From Nepenthes gracilis (Eukaryota > Streptophyta > Magnoliopsida > Caryophyllales > Nepenthaceae): 64,000 nt of DNA. This document shows positions 33,700 to 45,910 of this stretch, in pieces. The notes under the pieces are model-generated. The model was not told where the DNA came from. It did no database searches and saw only the letters and a program-made list of their open reading frames with translations. The stretch covers positions 2,006,126-2,070,125 of the forward strand of contig BSYO01000036.1 in assembly GCA_033239525.1 (NCBI GenBank). The letters are read 5' to 3'. The number at the start of each line of letters is the position of its first letter. Within the stretch, counting starts at the first letter, position 1. A program made the translations under genes and the position numbers.

Positions 33700-34073
33700 T
33701 GACGTCAGCAATCCAGGGTCAATAATGTAATAATATTTTCACTTAGAAATATCAAAGTAATTGGATTAATTTAATCAATTCATAATTTCTTTCAATTTAA
33801 TTAACATACCTCAAATCTTTTGAGGTGCCCAAATCATATGATAAATTTAATTAACATACCTCAACCCACCACACACGCATCCCCAATTTATCTTTCTATA
33901 TTCTTGGAAAGATATCTGACTTGAGCGTCGGAGGATTTATAGTAGGAGCAATTTTTCATCCGACCTCTCTCTTTTTAATTGTATTGCGATGGGGTTGACA
34001 AAGGTATGGAGGCGGATCGCGTCGATTAATCAAAGATCCGTTTGCATCTCCGATCCATGACTATTCACCAACA
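33700..34073 (+). repeat. Tat-type LTR fragment
   Basis: Carries ctgacttgagcgtcggagga (33917-33936), the motif shared with the Tat LTRs and other LTRs of this window. A plausible LTR end CA is at 34072-34073, 140 bp later, similar to the spacing elsewhere. The 5' boundary and a target duplication could not be found. Confidence 0.5.
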
Positions 34074-35489
34074 TAATTAAACGTGAATGGCTCTGAAACC
34101 TTTTAAATAGATCCAATAAATTAATTTTCTAACTCTGAATTATTATATAATTTAAATCTCCTATTAAAAAAAATTTAAAGGCTAAATACTAAAAACCCAA
34201 TTTTTTTCTACATATAAATCAAATTATTTCAATAAAAAACTGAAACTAAGATTGAGTGATAAAAATTGGATGGTGGGACTTTAATTTTGTATTTTTAATA
34301 ATTTATTATAATTTTTATATTTTCTTTTTTATTACCTAATTTAATATTTAAAATGACAAGAAATTTCTATTTATAAAAATAACTAACAAATCCCTGTTTC
34401 TATTATCCTTTCCTCCTCATTAATGGTACTGCTGCTGCTTTTCTCATTCTTTTCCCTTGTGATTAATGGCCAGAAAAATTCCGTTTTCTAAAAATTCTTT
34501 TTTTTTTTATTTTTTAAAAAAATATAAAAATAATAAAGAGCATTTGCTGCTTAAAAAAATTAAGTTTAAACTCTATAAAATATTTTTTCTAAATAATCTA
34601 ACCATTAATTATCAATATCTATTAATATAAGCTTTTATTCGAATATAATACATCGATAGCCAATCAAACCACCGCCAACTACTGCTGGCTTTCGTCAGAC
34701 AATGCACCCGACCGCTCCCACCGGTTGCTGAAGATTGACACCACCAAACTGAAAAGGATAAATCGTTCCAAATTATAATAATATTTTAATCTTTTAATAA
34801 ATTTATACAATAAAAAATATTGAGTATATAACATATATAAAATATATTTTAATCTAGATATAAATAATAAATAACAAAAGTAATAATAATAAATGTATAA
34901 TTTTTGGTGACGAAGAAAAATCTCAATAACCATAGCTATCGAATAAAATCCTTCTGGGTTTTAACGGTTAGAGAAGATATGCACTATAAAAATTAATTTA
35001 CAGATCGGATGGTATAGACACACTAACCTAGCCGACTTACTCCCGTTTTATAATCTCTATCAAGGAATTCTTTGAATTTTTTCACGGCAACAAAACCTGA
35101 TACTTTCCGAATTTCAAGTCAATCTTTCCTCATGAACTGTCATACATCACTGGAGTTCAATTTCCACGACATCCACATCACTTATAAGGGTTTACAAGCC
35201 AGGAAATGGAGTGGTTAATTAGTTGGAGAGAAAGAGAAAACTCAGAAGTTCAATATATAGAATAATTTGAGTTTTTTCTAGTGGGCACAATTTGAGGCTC
35301 AAAAATATGATAAGAGAGTCAAGAGCAGCTGTTAGAAAAATAGACAGAAAACAAATTCATGAGAGAAAAGAAAATGCTGCTACGTATAGAGGAGCTCAAA
35401 AACTAGGTTAAAAGAGATAGCCGCCGGAGATTGCGTGCTGTACCGCTCGAGCGCTGAGTTTAGAGGATTTAGCGCAGCTTGAGCATGCA

Positions 35490-35640
35490 TCAAGTTCAGG
35501 AATCTCTGGGATTGGCGCTCGAGCTTAGATCGATCGTACATGGAGCTCGATTTCTTTGAAATTGGCGCTCGAATGTGTGTCGAGTATGCGTGGAACTCCG
35601 GCGTCTCTGGAAGTAGGGCTCAAGTGTGGGAAGAAAAGCC
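35490..35640. repeat. Three-unit repeat of about 51 bp
   Basis: Units share ctctgggattggcgctcgag, ctttgaaattggcgctcgaa and ctctggaagtagggctcaag at about 51-bp spacing, each followed by a ggarctc string in the first two. It lies in a less AT-rich block that may be an LTR of an unrecognised element. Confidence 0.5.
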
Positions 35641-36059
35641 TGGATACCGAAAGATGCCGATCTTCAAACACGGAAGTGCCAAAAGATAGCCTTCAAACAT
35701 AGTGTAATGCAAATCTTCCGACATAGGAAAATACACCCACTAACAACCAACAACAATCACGAAATATACTAATATACGCCTAACAACCACCTCTTAGAGG
35801 TATTACCCTATTAATACTGATCAATGGCAATCGGATAGCTTCTAGTCCTCCCAAAACATTACCAATATATTATTATTGAAGTCATCATCATTAAAATATT
35901 CAAATGCTCATTTTATAATAAAAGGAAAAACAAAAAAAAATACTACTTTTGTATTTTTAAAATTTTTTATTAAAGGTTAAATCCAATCTATTAGATTGAT
36001 AATCAAGTGATCAAGATTACACAGTATAGCCTGTCACATATCCCAGCATAGCAGATAAG

Positions 36060-37110
36060 GGGGCTCTTAAACAATTGAATAAATCATTATATGGACTCAA
36101 ACAAGCATTTAAACAATAATTTGCTAAACTAATCATCCTTCATTGTATCTTGTAGCTTCAAAGAGTCCAAAGTCAATTATTCTTTGCTCACCAGAAACAG
36201 TGGTTGCTCGTACATCACTATATTAGTGTATGTGGATGGCATCAAATGCATGAACTACTTCAAACAACTTTGTGATGCAAAATTCTTGCTGAAGCATCCG
36301 AGAATATTAAAGTTCTTTCTTGGACTTTAAATAGCTCGATCCTCAGAAGGAATATTAACCTGTCGGTGAAAGTTTAGAGCCAAACCGACTAGTTGCTCCA
36401 CGTCCAAACTTTGAGGATCACCAAGAAGAAAAAGAACTTCTTAATGATCCAACAACATATTGAAGGTTCATAGGAAGGTTGCAATACCTTACTATAACAC
36501 GGTTACATTTGACCTACCCTCTATATGTTTTGCATTAGTTCCTCAAATCTCCCAGAGAGCCTCTCTTACTGGCAGCTTAATATATTTTGGGATATCTCAA
36601 AGCTACACTTATCAAGGACTATTCTTTTTTTTTTACATCAGAACTTCATCTCAAGACAATTTGTAATGTAGACTGGGCGATATCTATAGATATTAGAAAA
36701 TCAGTCACAAGCTTTTACATATTTGTTGGAAGTTAACTTTTCTCACCGAGATCCATGAAACAACATGCAATTTCAAGATCATCTGCTAAAGCTTAGTGCA
36801 GATTTTTGACATCTACATGTTGTGAACTAACTTGATTAGTATTCCATCCTTGAGGATTTGGGGAAAAGCATGAAAGGCCAATACTACTATTTTGTGACAA
36901 TCAAATTACTTTTCATATAGATGTAAATCCAGTCTTCCGTAAGAAAACACAACACAGAGATAGATTGTCATATCTTATAGGACAAGGTACAACCTGAAGT
37001 TTTTCGAACCTTGCATTTGTCCATGACTAGCCAACTTACATATATGTCAACTAAGTCTCTTGATCCTACCAGATTTAAGACTCTGTTATACAAGATGGAT
37101 GTTTGTTATG
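36060..37110 (+). pseudogene. Ty1/copia RT and RNase H remnant
   Basis: In shifting plus frames: LNKSLYGLKQAFKQ (about 36073), LVYVDGI (about 36225, the YVDD position reading VDG), DAKFLLKHPRILKFFLGL (about 36275), GRLQYLTITRLHLTYPLYVL (about 36475), then the RNase H part VDWAISIDIRKSVTSFYIFV (about 36670) and IDCHIL.DKVQPEVFRTLHL (about 36960) with STKSLDPTRFKTLLYKM at the end. These are the normal order and spacing of a copia element. There are many stops and no matching LTRs nearby, so it is an old fragment. Confidence 0.85.
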
Positions 37111-39434
37111 TTAGACATAAATCAGTTTTTCACGTTCAAATCATACCATATAAAGGCCGAATGTGGAATAAAATTAAGGATCGAAACTAACCTCTCGTCA
37201 TTGAAGCTAATGCAATGCTGTGCTAATTTTTGCAAAATGATCAATTGGTTTTGATCTTTTAAGCCACAATATTTCAGAACAATGGTATACTAATGGAATA
37301 TTTGACTTCGGGACCAAACCAATTGCACCTACATATATAAAGATAACTTCTATTCAATTATCTAAAGGACAGTTACCACAAAGGAAATTGGCAATATAAT
37401 TATTCGAAAGACACGGACCATAACCGTTGGTCTTTATATTAATTGTTTTCCTCTTGTTTGTTTTTTTGGCAAAAACAGAGCAACCAACATGTTATATACA
37501 CAAGCCACTGTAAGGAGTGTAGCAAATAGCTGAACTCCCATGTTCTACCCAGTAGCAACATTTTTGTTACACAAAAGATGATGTAGTTTGCAAGTTACTA
37601 AATTTGTTAATGTATTCAAGGTTGGGCTCGTTACGGTTTGAGCTATTGTTTGCTTTGAAGGAAGATATGGGACGCTAATCCTATTTTATACGATTTCATT
37701 CTTAAAAAGACATCTTATAAAAAAAAGAGTTATCACACTTACAAGCCGGACATCGCTTCTTCATTGAGGGACTATATCATAGAGATGAAGTATCCCAAAT
37801 TAGTTAACTAAAGGTGTAAACTCATGAATAATGGTCAAGGTTATATTGGACTCTTATCTCTTCAAATTGAAATTACATCATATGGTAAGAAGTAGACTTA
37901 CCCAATTAAGAAAAACTTTATGAAATTATAATAATTCATACAGATCGTTAAAATCATCACGATATTTTATAATTTTATAATATAAAAATAAATACAATAA
38001 ACATACCTGAATCCATATGTAAAATTCTTTTCTCAAAAAATTTGAAACCGATTTCTTTTCCTTAACTCTAACATCTCTTCCATCTTGAAAGAACATAAAA
38101 TTTATAAGAAGAGAAGTTCTTTCATCCTTCTACATAGTTTTCTAGAGGGCTTTTGTTAAATTTAGATTCATAATGGAAGTTTTAAAGTTTCCTCCACAAC
38201 ACACTTTTGAAAACCATCCTTGTCATTATCTAGAAAAAAATATTTAAACTTATATATATTTATAGGATAGAAAAAGAACTGATCTTTTAATTACAAAAAT
38301 ACCCTTATTTATGTAAAAAATCGGACTAATTAAAGAATTAACTTCTTTAGTAAAATATAACTAAATGTACGAGATTGTAATATATAGTCATTTCATTAAA
38401 TTACTAATATGAACCACATTTATCAGGTAATAATTTTTATATTTATCCACTTGGCTCATATGATAATAATATAATTATCAAAATATTCAAGTAGACTTTA
38501 AGCACGCATCACATTAACTTCTCAACAATTAAGTCATAATAATACTTTGACCAAGTAATCTATAAGTGTGAATCATAACGGTTTCATATCATAGGTAATA
38601 CGATTGCTTCAATATACCACAATACTAGTAAACAATTCAACCATAGTTTAAAATGATAAGTATATATAATATTTAATAATAATGTCTTTGTCAGATACTA
38701 TTCTTATTATCATTCATTCATAAGTATAATATTCGAACATAACAAAAAAATATTAGAAACTTATTCATATGCATGTTAAATATCAATAGATATATCATAA
38801 TACAATTCTAGGTATTTTAAGTTTTACAATAAAAATGTGCTTTCATAAGATCAATGTTAAAAGTTCTATTTATAACTTTTATTTTTGAATTTTACTTTAG
38901 CGGTAATATATTCAATTTATAAATATTTATCACATTTAAATATTAGTCATTAAAGATAATATGACTGCAATCAAATTATCATAAACTTTTTGTAGTTTGG
39001 CTATATAATCCCAAGTATTACTTCTCATTTTTCTTAAGACCGTTCCTCCACTCAATGAAAATAAATGTCCAAAATATATTATCTAATACTCAAACATCTA
39101 TTATTGTAATTTTAAATCATAATATATAACTTAAGCCGTAAAGATTCCCAAGGAGTCTTTAAAAATAGAAAAGAAGGTCATTCATAATTAATATCTATAT
39201 TTTAGTAAAGTAGCGGGTCATAAGTCAAATTTTATATCGTTCAATATTACTATTGGAGTCAGTTTTAATATTAAAGATCTATTTATAGCCGATTTTTATT
39301 CATCCATTGGACAAATTAACGAAATCTAAGGCCTCAATCTGATCCATTAATTTTAACTAATCTATTATAATATTAATTTATTTAGAAGAATATCTATATT
39401 GCATGACCTATCTATATCAAATTGTATCATTAAT
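37111..39434. other. AT-rich intergenic DNA, nothing recognised
   Basis: AT-rich with short meaningless ORFs. No domain, RNA gene or bounded repeat was seen. Confidence 0.6.
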
Positions 39435-39439
39435 AATTC

Positions 39440-40512
39440 TGACGGGTATCATTACACTTGGTCGACCCGAAACCCAGGCCCACGAACCAATATAAGGGCC
39501 CAACAAAATGATGGCCCATGGACAGCCCCGAAAAAGCCACACCGTCAGGGGCAGCCTACTTGGATAGATTGGTCCAAACCCAGCCCGTTGGCCTGTGGTG
39601 GGAAAATCCACCCGTGACATTTTCCTGATTGCTTGCCAAACTGCGTACAACTCAGTGGGGATCCTTACCAAAACTGCCTCAATTTCGATAAATATCTTGT
39701 AAGTATTTTCAAATTTATACACCACCCAAAATGGCAAGCGACAGCCGGCGAAATCCTACCCAGAATCATTCGCTACTCGAAGAACAAAAATCTAACTCGG
39801 CGAATCGAACCCTCGAAGAACGCTATCATAAGACAATTTCCACGACCCTCTTGAAGAAGGAAACAATATCAACGGGCAGCAGGACCTACCTTAAATTGAG
39901 CTTGCAATTATCGCTCCAGTTCAGCCTGCCTAGCTGTCGCCAACCGCCGATGACAGCGGTGACTCGACCGCCTCTATCAGCTATAAGTACTCCTCAAGAT
40001 ACATGGTCAAAAGATATGAACAAAACAAACAAACAGAGCCTCCTTCTAGCACCGATAAGCCACCCACGATGCAAACCGCCTAATCATAAAAAGAAACCCC
40101 AGAGAGGAGCCCACAGTATACTGCCAAAACGACAAATAATCTCTTCCATCCAAAGACGTTCCACGCAGAACGTCCATCCTCGAGCTGCGATCCAAGTGCG
40201 CCCTCCACACAAGCTGTCGCAACTCAAACGCACTCACCGTGTCAGACTCAACCCCCACTCCCGTGCATTCTCTTGCTTTTTCTTATCTTTCTATTTTTCA
40301 TGAAAGATTACTGACTTGAGTATTGGAGGATAAATCAGAGAATAAATCCCGTCGATTTTCTCTGACGTCTTGTCTTGAGTTGTAATGCACAAGATTCAGA
40401 TTCGTAGCTACCAATCCAAACCCGTTTCAGTTCGACCTAAAGAGAAATATCAAGCAAACCTTTAAACCTTATTGTAATCCGAATCCCGTGGACCCATCAA
40501 ATCCTTATATCA
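39440..40512 (+). repeat. Solo LTR, Tat-type, 1073 bp
   Basis: Starts TGACGGGTATCATT, close to the Tat LTR start TGATGGGTATAATT, and ends TTATATCA. Flanked by AATTC on both sides (39435-39439 and 40513-40517). The shared motif is present as acttgagtattggag (40314-40328), where CpG C and G have become T and A. A TATA-like gctataagta is at about 39980. There is no internal region, so it is a recombination product. The ORF of 190 codons inside is not a gene. Confidence 0.88.
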
Positions 40513-40517
40513 AATTC

Positions 40518-42217
40518 TGATTTTTGCATATTTATTATATAATTATCCAAAATAGTTGAGCTCTTTAAATAAACGATCTCTTTAATACTATTTCTTATTA
40601 TTATATTATAATTAAATTAACAATGACAACCTCATTACAAAGTACTTGATTATTAATTTATTATTCAATGACAGTTAAAATAATGATATTTGTAGAAGTA
40701 TGGATAAAAAGACTTATATTATAATTTCTTGCTTTTCATTTTATATGAAATAGCACTCCCAGTGTTGTTACCATTTATAATGAATTTGATATTTTTAATT
40801 TTTATGATTTATACCTTTTGGATTTCTCTGAATGGTGTATTGGACAGAAAATATTTTCAGAAACCGTTCTCTATCATTTGGTTCTTACTTATGAACATTA
40901 TCAGAATGCTTCATAAGATTTAAAAAATCCAAGTAAAATAGGCCAGTTTTTTACATCTCTTCTAACTCAACTAAACAAGATCTACCAAAAAAGTGGCGTT
41001 AGGTTTTTATCCAATTTGCTTGAAAGGCAAAAATACCAAAAATCTTATCAGCTTTTGCCCCTTTTTAAATTTTATTCTCAACTATTATTTTACTACCAAT
41101 CATTATACTGTGCAAATTCCTGCAAATTTATTAATATTTTGGTGTTACATGATGCACACATGCATCAAAAAAAAAACTAAAACTAAAACTTCAAAATAGA
41201 CTTTTACACTTTGGCATTTTTTGGCAATCATGTATGTGCTACCCTATGAATTGGAATGTGATCAATTTAGCCCAAACCTTTTACATAGTTTAAGATTGGT
41301 AATAAATTATTATTGTTTGGGTAAATAATTAAAATTTGATTAAAAGAAAAAAAGTATACAAAATTATGTTCTAACTCCAAGTGTTTTACCAACTTAGAGA
41401 TAGAATATAGCCGCTAGGGTATTCCCCGAGCACACCATAAAACAATCATGAAAACAAAAGGAAAAGATTGGTAATAAATTAACAATTAAAATGAACTCGG
41501 GAAAAAATAAAATTTGAGAATGACATCAGATAAGAGTGAAAAAACTCAGACTATTTTTGACATTTTCCCTCTTAAAATAACGTACGAGCATTATAATACG
41601 AATATAAAGGTTTTAAATTAGGATAGATTATCTTGTTTGCATTAGCTATCTTTTGTAATTTATAAATCTAATTTTAATGTATGCTATCTTTTATCATATT
41701 GGAGGATCGCATTTTATTCTTTATTCATTAATGTAGAGTGCTGAGACATCACGATGGGAAATAACTTCCATCCTTGAAATTGGGTTGTCATTTTCTTTAC
41801 ATAAAGAAAAATATTTTCCTTTTGAAAAGTATTTTCCTATGGGCTAAACAACGGAAACATATAAATAGTTTCATTATAATCTATTATTGGGTATAATTAT
41901 AACACACTAAAAAATCATTTTGCAGAAACATGAACATAATTATTGCCACTATAATCTATCTTTAAATATAATCACGACATACTCAAATTTTCTGTCACTA
42001 AGAAGAAGCACTTTAATCTCCTATCAAAAAATTCCCAATTCTCAATTTGAAGCTTCGGTTAATTTAATTAAACTTATATTTTCCTTTGAATAACAAAACT
42101 TGTTTAATCAAGGATATTCATTAATTATCCTAACTAATTTAATCAATCACACAGAAATGGTGCACATTTTGATAGCTATGATATTTTATAATTGATCAAC
42201 TGTAATAGTTAAATTTA
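40518..42217. other. AT-rich intergenic DNA, nothing recognised
   Basis: No gene, RNA or bounded repeat seen. Short ORFs at 40729-41199 are low-complexity hydrophobic translations of AT-rich DNA. Confidence 0.6.
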
Positions 42218-42334
42218 TAAAATGTAACGACCCAGATTCTAGAACATAGAAAATTTCAGTCACCAAGTCCTTATAATCGTTGACCGAAAAATGTAATAAG
42301 AAAAAATAAATCGGCTTTAAGTTGAAATCAAGTT

Positions 42335-42450
42335 CGGTCCTTCCTTAATGAAAATCCAGTCCGGATTTCCTTAATGAAAATCTGGTCCGGATTTCTTCGA
42401 TGAAAATCGAGTCCGACTTTTACTTGATGAAAATCAAGTCCGGCCTTGTG
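42335..42450. repeat. Short tandem array in U3 of long LTR
   Basis: About four units of 26-30 bp built on ttaatgaaaatcyrgtccgg followed by a T-rich end, upstream of the LTR TATA box. Confidence 0.75.
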
Positions 42451-43071
42451 AGAAGAAAACTGGCTCCTTGATGATAAAATCCAAATCGGCTTAGAAGTGA
42501 ATTTTCAAACCGGCCGTAAGGTATGAGGTTGAAACCGGCCTTGAAGAGTGCATTGTGTGTGGAGTGGGGCCGAAGTAACTTTGTATGTTGAGGTCGGAGT
42601 AGATTATGAGTTCAAGAAGAAGAAGAAAGGCCGCAGTTGATGTTGATGAAGGAGCCGGAGTGATGATGAAGCCAAAGTATGAATGCTGGATTAATATTAA
42701 AAGAAAATGTTAAAGATAAGTAATCTGGTCAACGAGTGTTGACCGAAATGCGTAAGGGGAGAAGTACTCCGGTCGACGTGAAATGTTGGCCAGGAAACAT
42801 AAATGGGGGGAAGGACGGGAAAAAGTAAAGTGATTCGGTCAACGCCAGTTAGTTGATCGGGATACGTAATCAGGAAACCACTATAAATAAAGAAACCGAA
42901 TACGATAAAATAAAAATTAATAAGGAAACTGTGTATAAGAAAATAACCGGTAAGGAAACTTCGTAAAAAGGAAACCAAGTATAAGGAAATAATATATAAT
43001 AAGGAAACCTTATAATTAGGAAACCCTGGGAGTTTGCCAAACCCTAACGACGGCTACCAGGCCCAAGGGCT

Positions 43072-43079
43072 TATAAATA
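43072..43079 (+). promoter_or_regulatory. TATA box of long solo LTR
   Basis: TATAAATA in a GC-richer context. It places the transcription start near 43105, leaving about 2.1 kb of R-U5. Confidence 0.6.
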
Positions 43080-43389
43080 AGAATTAGAGAGCGGGGAAAA
43101 GGGGCACTCGATAGGGCTTGCTAGTAGGGGAAGACCACAAGTTCAGGGCAAAATAAAGAAATTCAGGCAAGAATACTCACCCCTGCTTTCAAGTTCATGA
43201 TTATGCATGATTTTTATTATATTTAATATTATATGAACTTATACGATGTTTGCTTTGTTCTTTTCATATATGATGCTTAAAGTATAATTATTTGTCGATA
43301 ATTGCATGTTTAAGGAAAAGACTTCATGATGCTTGATTTTGTTCTGCTGGAAGTATGATTATCTGTTGATTTATATAAATTTTGATAAT

Positions 43390-44270
43390 TGTATGTTTAA
43401 AGAAAAGAACTCCGCCTTTATAAGAAAAGGACTCCGGCCTTTTGAGATAAAAGAACTCCGTCTTTTTAAGAAAATGCACTCGGTCCAAAGAACTCTGGTC
43501 TTTTTAGGAACAAAGTACTCCGTTCTTTTTTGAAAAAGTACTCCGATTTTTAAGAAGAGGAACTCCGGCCTTTACATTTTAAGAAGCACTCCGTCCTTTG
43601 TTTTGAAAAAGAACTCCGGCTTTTGAAAGAAAAAGGACTCTGGATTTTAGAACTTCGGATTTTAAAAAGAAAAAGAACTCCAGATTTTAGAGCTTCAGAA
43701 TTTAAATGGAAAAGAACTCCAGATTTAAGAACTCCGGATTTTAAAGAACTCCGACCTTTAAAACTCCGGCCTTAGAGCTCCGAATTTTTATAAGAAAATT
43801 CACGCCAGCCTTAGGGCTCCGGATTTTAAAAGAGAAGTCACTCCGGCCTTAGACCTCCGAATTTTAAAAGAAAAGTCACTCCGGTTTTAGAGCTACGGAT
43901 TTTAAAGATCACTCTAGTTTTAAGAACTTCTAATTTCAGAAAAAGAACGCCGTCTTTTGAAAAGTACTGCGGTTTTGAAGAAAAGGAACTCCGGCCTTAA
44001 CGTCTTTAAAGAAGCACTCCGTCCTTTCGTTTAAAAATGAACTTCGACCTTGACAAAAGAGAACTCCGACTTTTTACTCCGACTTTTGATAACAACTCAT
44101 GATACAAGAACTCCGACCTTTAACAAAAAGAATTTGGCTTTTGCAAAGAACTCCGACTTTGTAAAGAACTCCGATTTTTATGTAAAAGAACTCTGGCTTT
44201 ATAAAGAACTCCGGCTTTAAGAACTTTGGCCCTCTGTATGAAAAAAAACTCCGGCCTATTTTTAATGAAC
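43390..44270. repeat. ACTCCGGCCTTT array, several tens of short units
   Basis: Degenerate units of about 20-35 bp, each with an (a)actccg(g/a)(c/t)(c/t)tt core separated by purine-rich aagaaaa spacers, run for almost 900 bp inside the transcribed part of the long LTR. Unit length varies, with internal higher-order repetition (for example ttagagctccgaatttt). Confidence 0.85.
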
Positions 44271-45202
44271 ATGGAAAATGTATGTAATACGGACAGCAAG
44301 TGGAACTCAATAACTTCCGACTTCCGAACTATGATGTATGGCCATGAAAAGATATGAATCAAGAACCGAGTCTCCTTTAAACTTGCTGTTAAAGATGGAT
44401 GAATGATATTAGAGTGATACTCGAGGATTGCCTCCTGGGTCACGGGAGGGGACTTTCTGGTGGCATAAGAACTATGGACTACGACCCCGTATGCCGAGTT
44501 AAAGGCATTACCTTACACCGCAGGGAGCATAATGAGGGGATACGGCTTTAGGTTGTGGGGTTACACACAACCCGTCCTCGATGTTGTCCGCTTTCTTTAA
44601 AGATGATAAGAATTTTCAAATGTTTTTTTTTTATGAGTTTTCTGAAAAAAAGATAATAAGAAAAAGATTAAAGAAATTCTAAACTAAAGAAGAAACGATA
44701 TGATGATTTTCATTTGCTAAATTATGAAACTCTATTTTGATCCGCTTATGTATATATATATGCTTATTAAATCATGTGAGTATTATTTTGGGCTTTTGGC
44801 TCACTCTTGCTATTTTCAAATGAAGAAAAGCTGATGGAGATAGTTGAGTGAGACCTTATGAAGTAGCTCGATGACATAGTTCCGGAGCTAATCTATTAAG
44901 AGCTTGTTTAATTATTTTGATATTTTGTGGTAAAATTTACATTTGTTATAAACTTATTAAATTCCTTTATGAATAAAAGTTATAATTTTTAGTAAGCATC
45001 TTCAGGGCAATTAGATCCGGCTAACATTAGAGTCGGCAGGACAAGTTTGAAATCAAACCGGTAGGCCAGCTTTATACAGTCCGCCCTCATGAGATCCTGT
45101 GTATGATTAAAAAGAAAAAAATTTTATGTCCAGTAATATTATTTACTTTTTAGACCTGACGGTGATTGTATTGTGTAATTAAGTACGGGCCGTCACATAA
45201 AA

Positions 45203-45610
45203 TCATCTACTTAATATTATGGGATATGTACCGTAAGTTTTATTATATGATTATGTATCTACTTAGCATTCTAGTTATGCCACTTTGGTGACCACTAACC
45301 AAATTATAATATATGTTATGTCGTGATAATAATTTTACAATATATACTAACATTTGCAGAAAAAAGTTAGCACATGACAGAATATAAAATATTAACATAA
45401 TAAATAGGACAAAAATATTAATATAGTTATCAAGAAAACATTCACAAAAAACAATAAATTGCACTTGAAATGTGTCATTTTAGATGTACTTACGCAACAA
45501 CACACAATAAAGCATACTTAAGTGAAATACTGAGCCAAAGGCGATCAGGGCAATGCACGATATGCTATTCAAGCAGAGCTCGAATATCCAAAAAATATTT
45601 TCAAAACCTC
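45203..45610. other. Short spacer, nothing recognised
   Basis: AT-rich spacer between the long LTR and the 50-bp tandem repeat. Confidence 0.5.
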
Positions 45611-45910
45611 AATAATGCTTGAGTGTCTATTAGGCACACATCATGTGCATACATATTGCTCAATCAACGCAAGTGTGTACATCATATGCACATCAACTGT
45701 AGTTATCCTATAATCTATCAACGTGCGTGTATCATGCACACATCAAACGTTTATGTTCTGTAATCAACGCATATGCATGCATTGTACACAGATCATTCAT
45801 AAATATCCTATAATCTACGCAAATGAATTTATCATGTGTGCAGTAGGTTTTTGTATTATCTGTATTATGCAAATATACGTGCTTAATGCACCCATTATAT
45901 TTGACTCACT
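45611..45910. repeat. 50-bp tandem repeat, six degenerate units in exact register
   Basis: Units begin at 45611, 45661, 45711, 45761, 45811 and 45861. Clear heads are caatcaacgc, taatctatca, taatcaacgc and taatctacgc, all exactly 50 bp apart; the outer two units are more diverged. Units are rich in alternating purine-pyrimidine (gtgtgtacatcatatgcaca). No indel appears to have changed the period, although substitutions are many. Confidence 0.75.

Larger units (their letters stand above)
32217..36039. other. Intergenic DNA with LTR scraps
   Basis: AT-rich, no gene. It includes a Tat-type LTR fragment (33700-34073) and a region at 35000-35760 with a short tandem repeat. The part at 33790-33870 contains the string aatttaattaacatacctca twice, 50 bp apart. 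Confidence 0.5.
42223..45197 (+). repeat. Long solo LTR, 2975 bp, with internal arrays
   Basis: Begins TGTAACGACCC and ends GGGCCGTCACA, near-perfect short inverted ends, flanked by TAAAA on both sides (42218-42222 and 45198-45202). A TATA box (TATAAATA, 43072-43079) follows gcccaagggct. Two tandem arrays lie inside, one before (42335-42450) and one after (43390-44270) the TATA. Downstream, ttggctcactcttg (44796-44809) is shared with the solo LTR at 58772-61556. Very long LTRs with TGTAACGACC ends occur in plant gypsy elements, perhaps Tekay/Del-type chromoviruses; the lineage is inferred. No internal domain remains. Confidence 0.9.

Noticed and set aside
39731..40303. 190-codon plus-strand ORF
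   Set aside because: It lies inside a solo LTR with a perfect target duplication; composition is low-complexity and no domain is recognisable.
44074..44443. Minus ORFs of 78-107 codons with repeating PEFFIK/VLYK pattern
   Set aside because: The periodic peptide comes from the ACTCCGGCCTTT minisatellite; it is not a gene.
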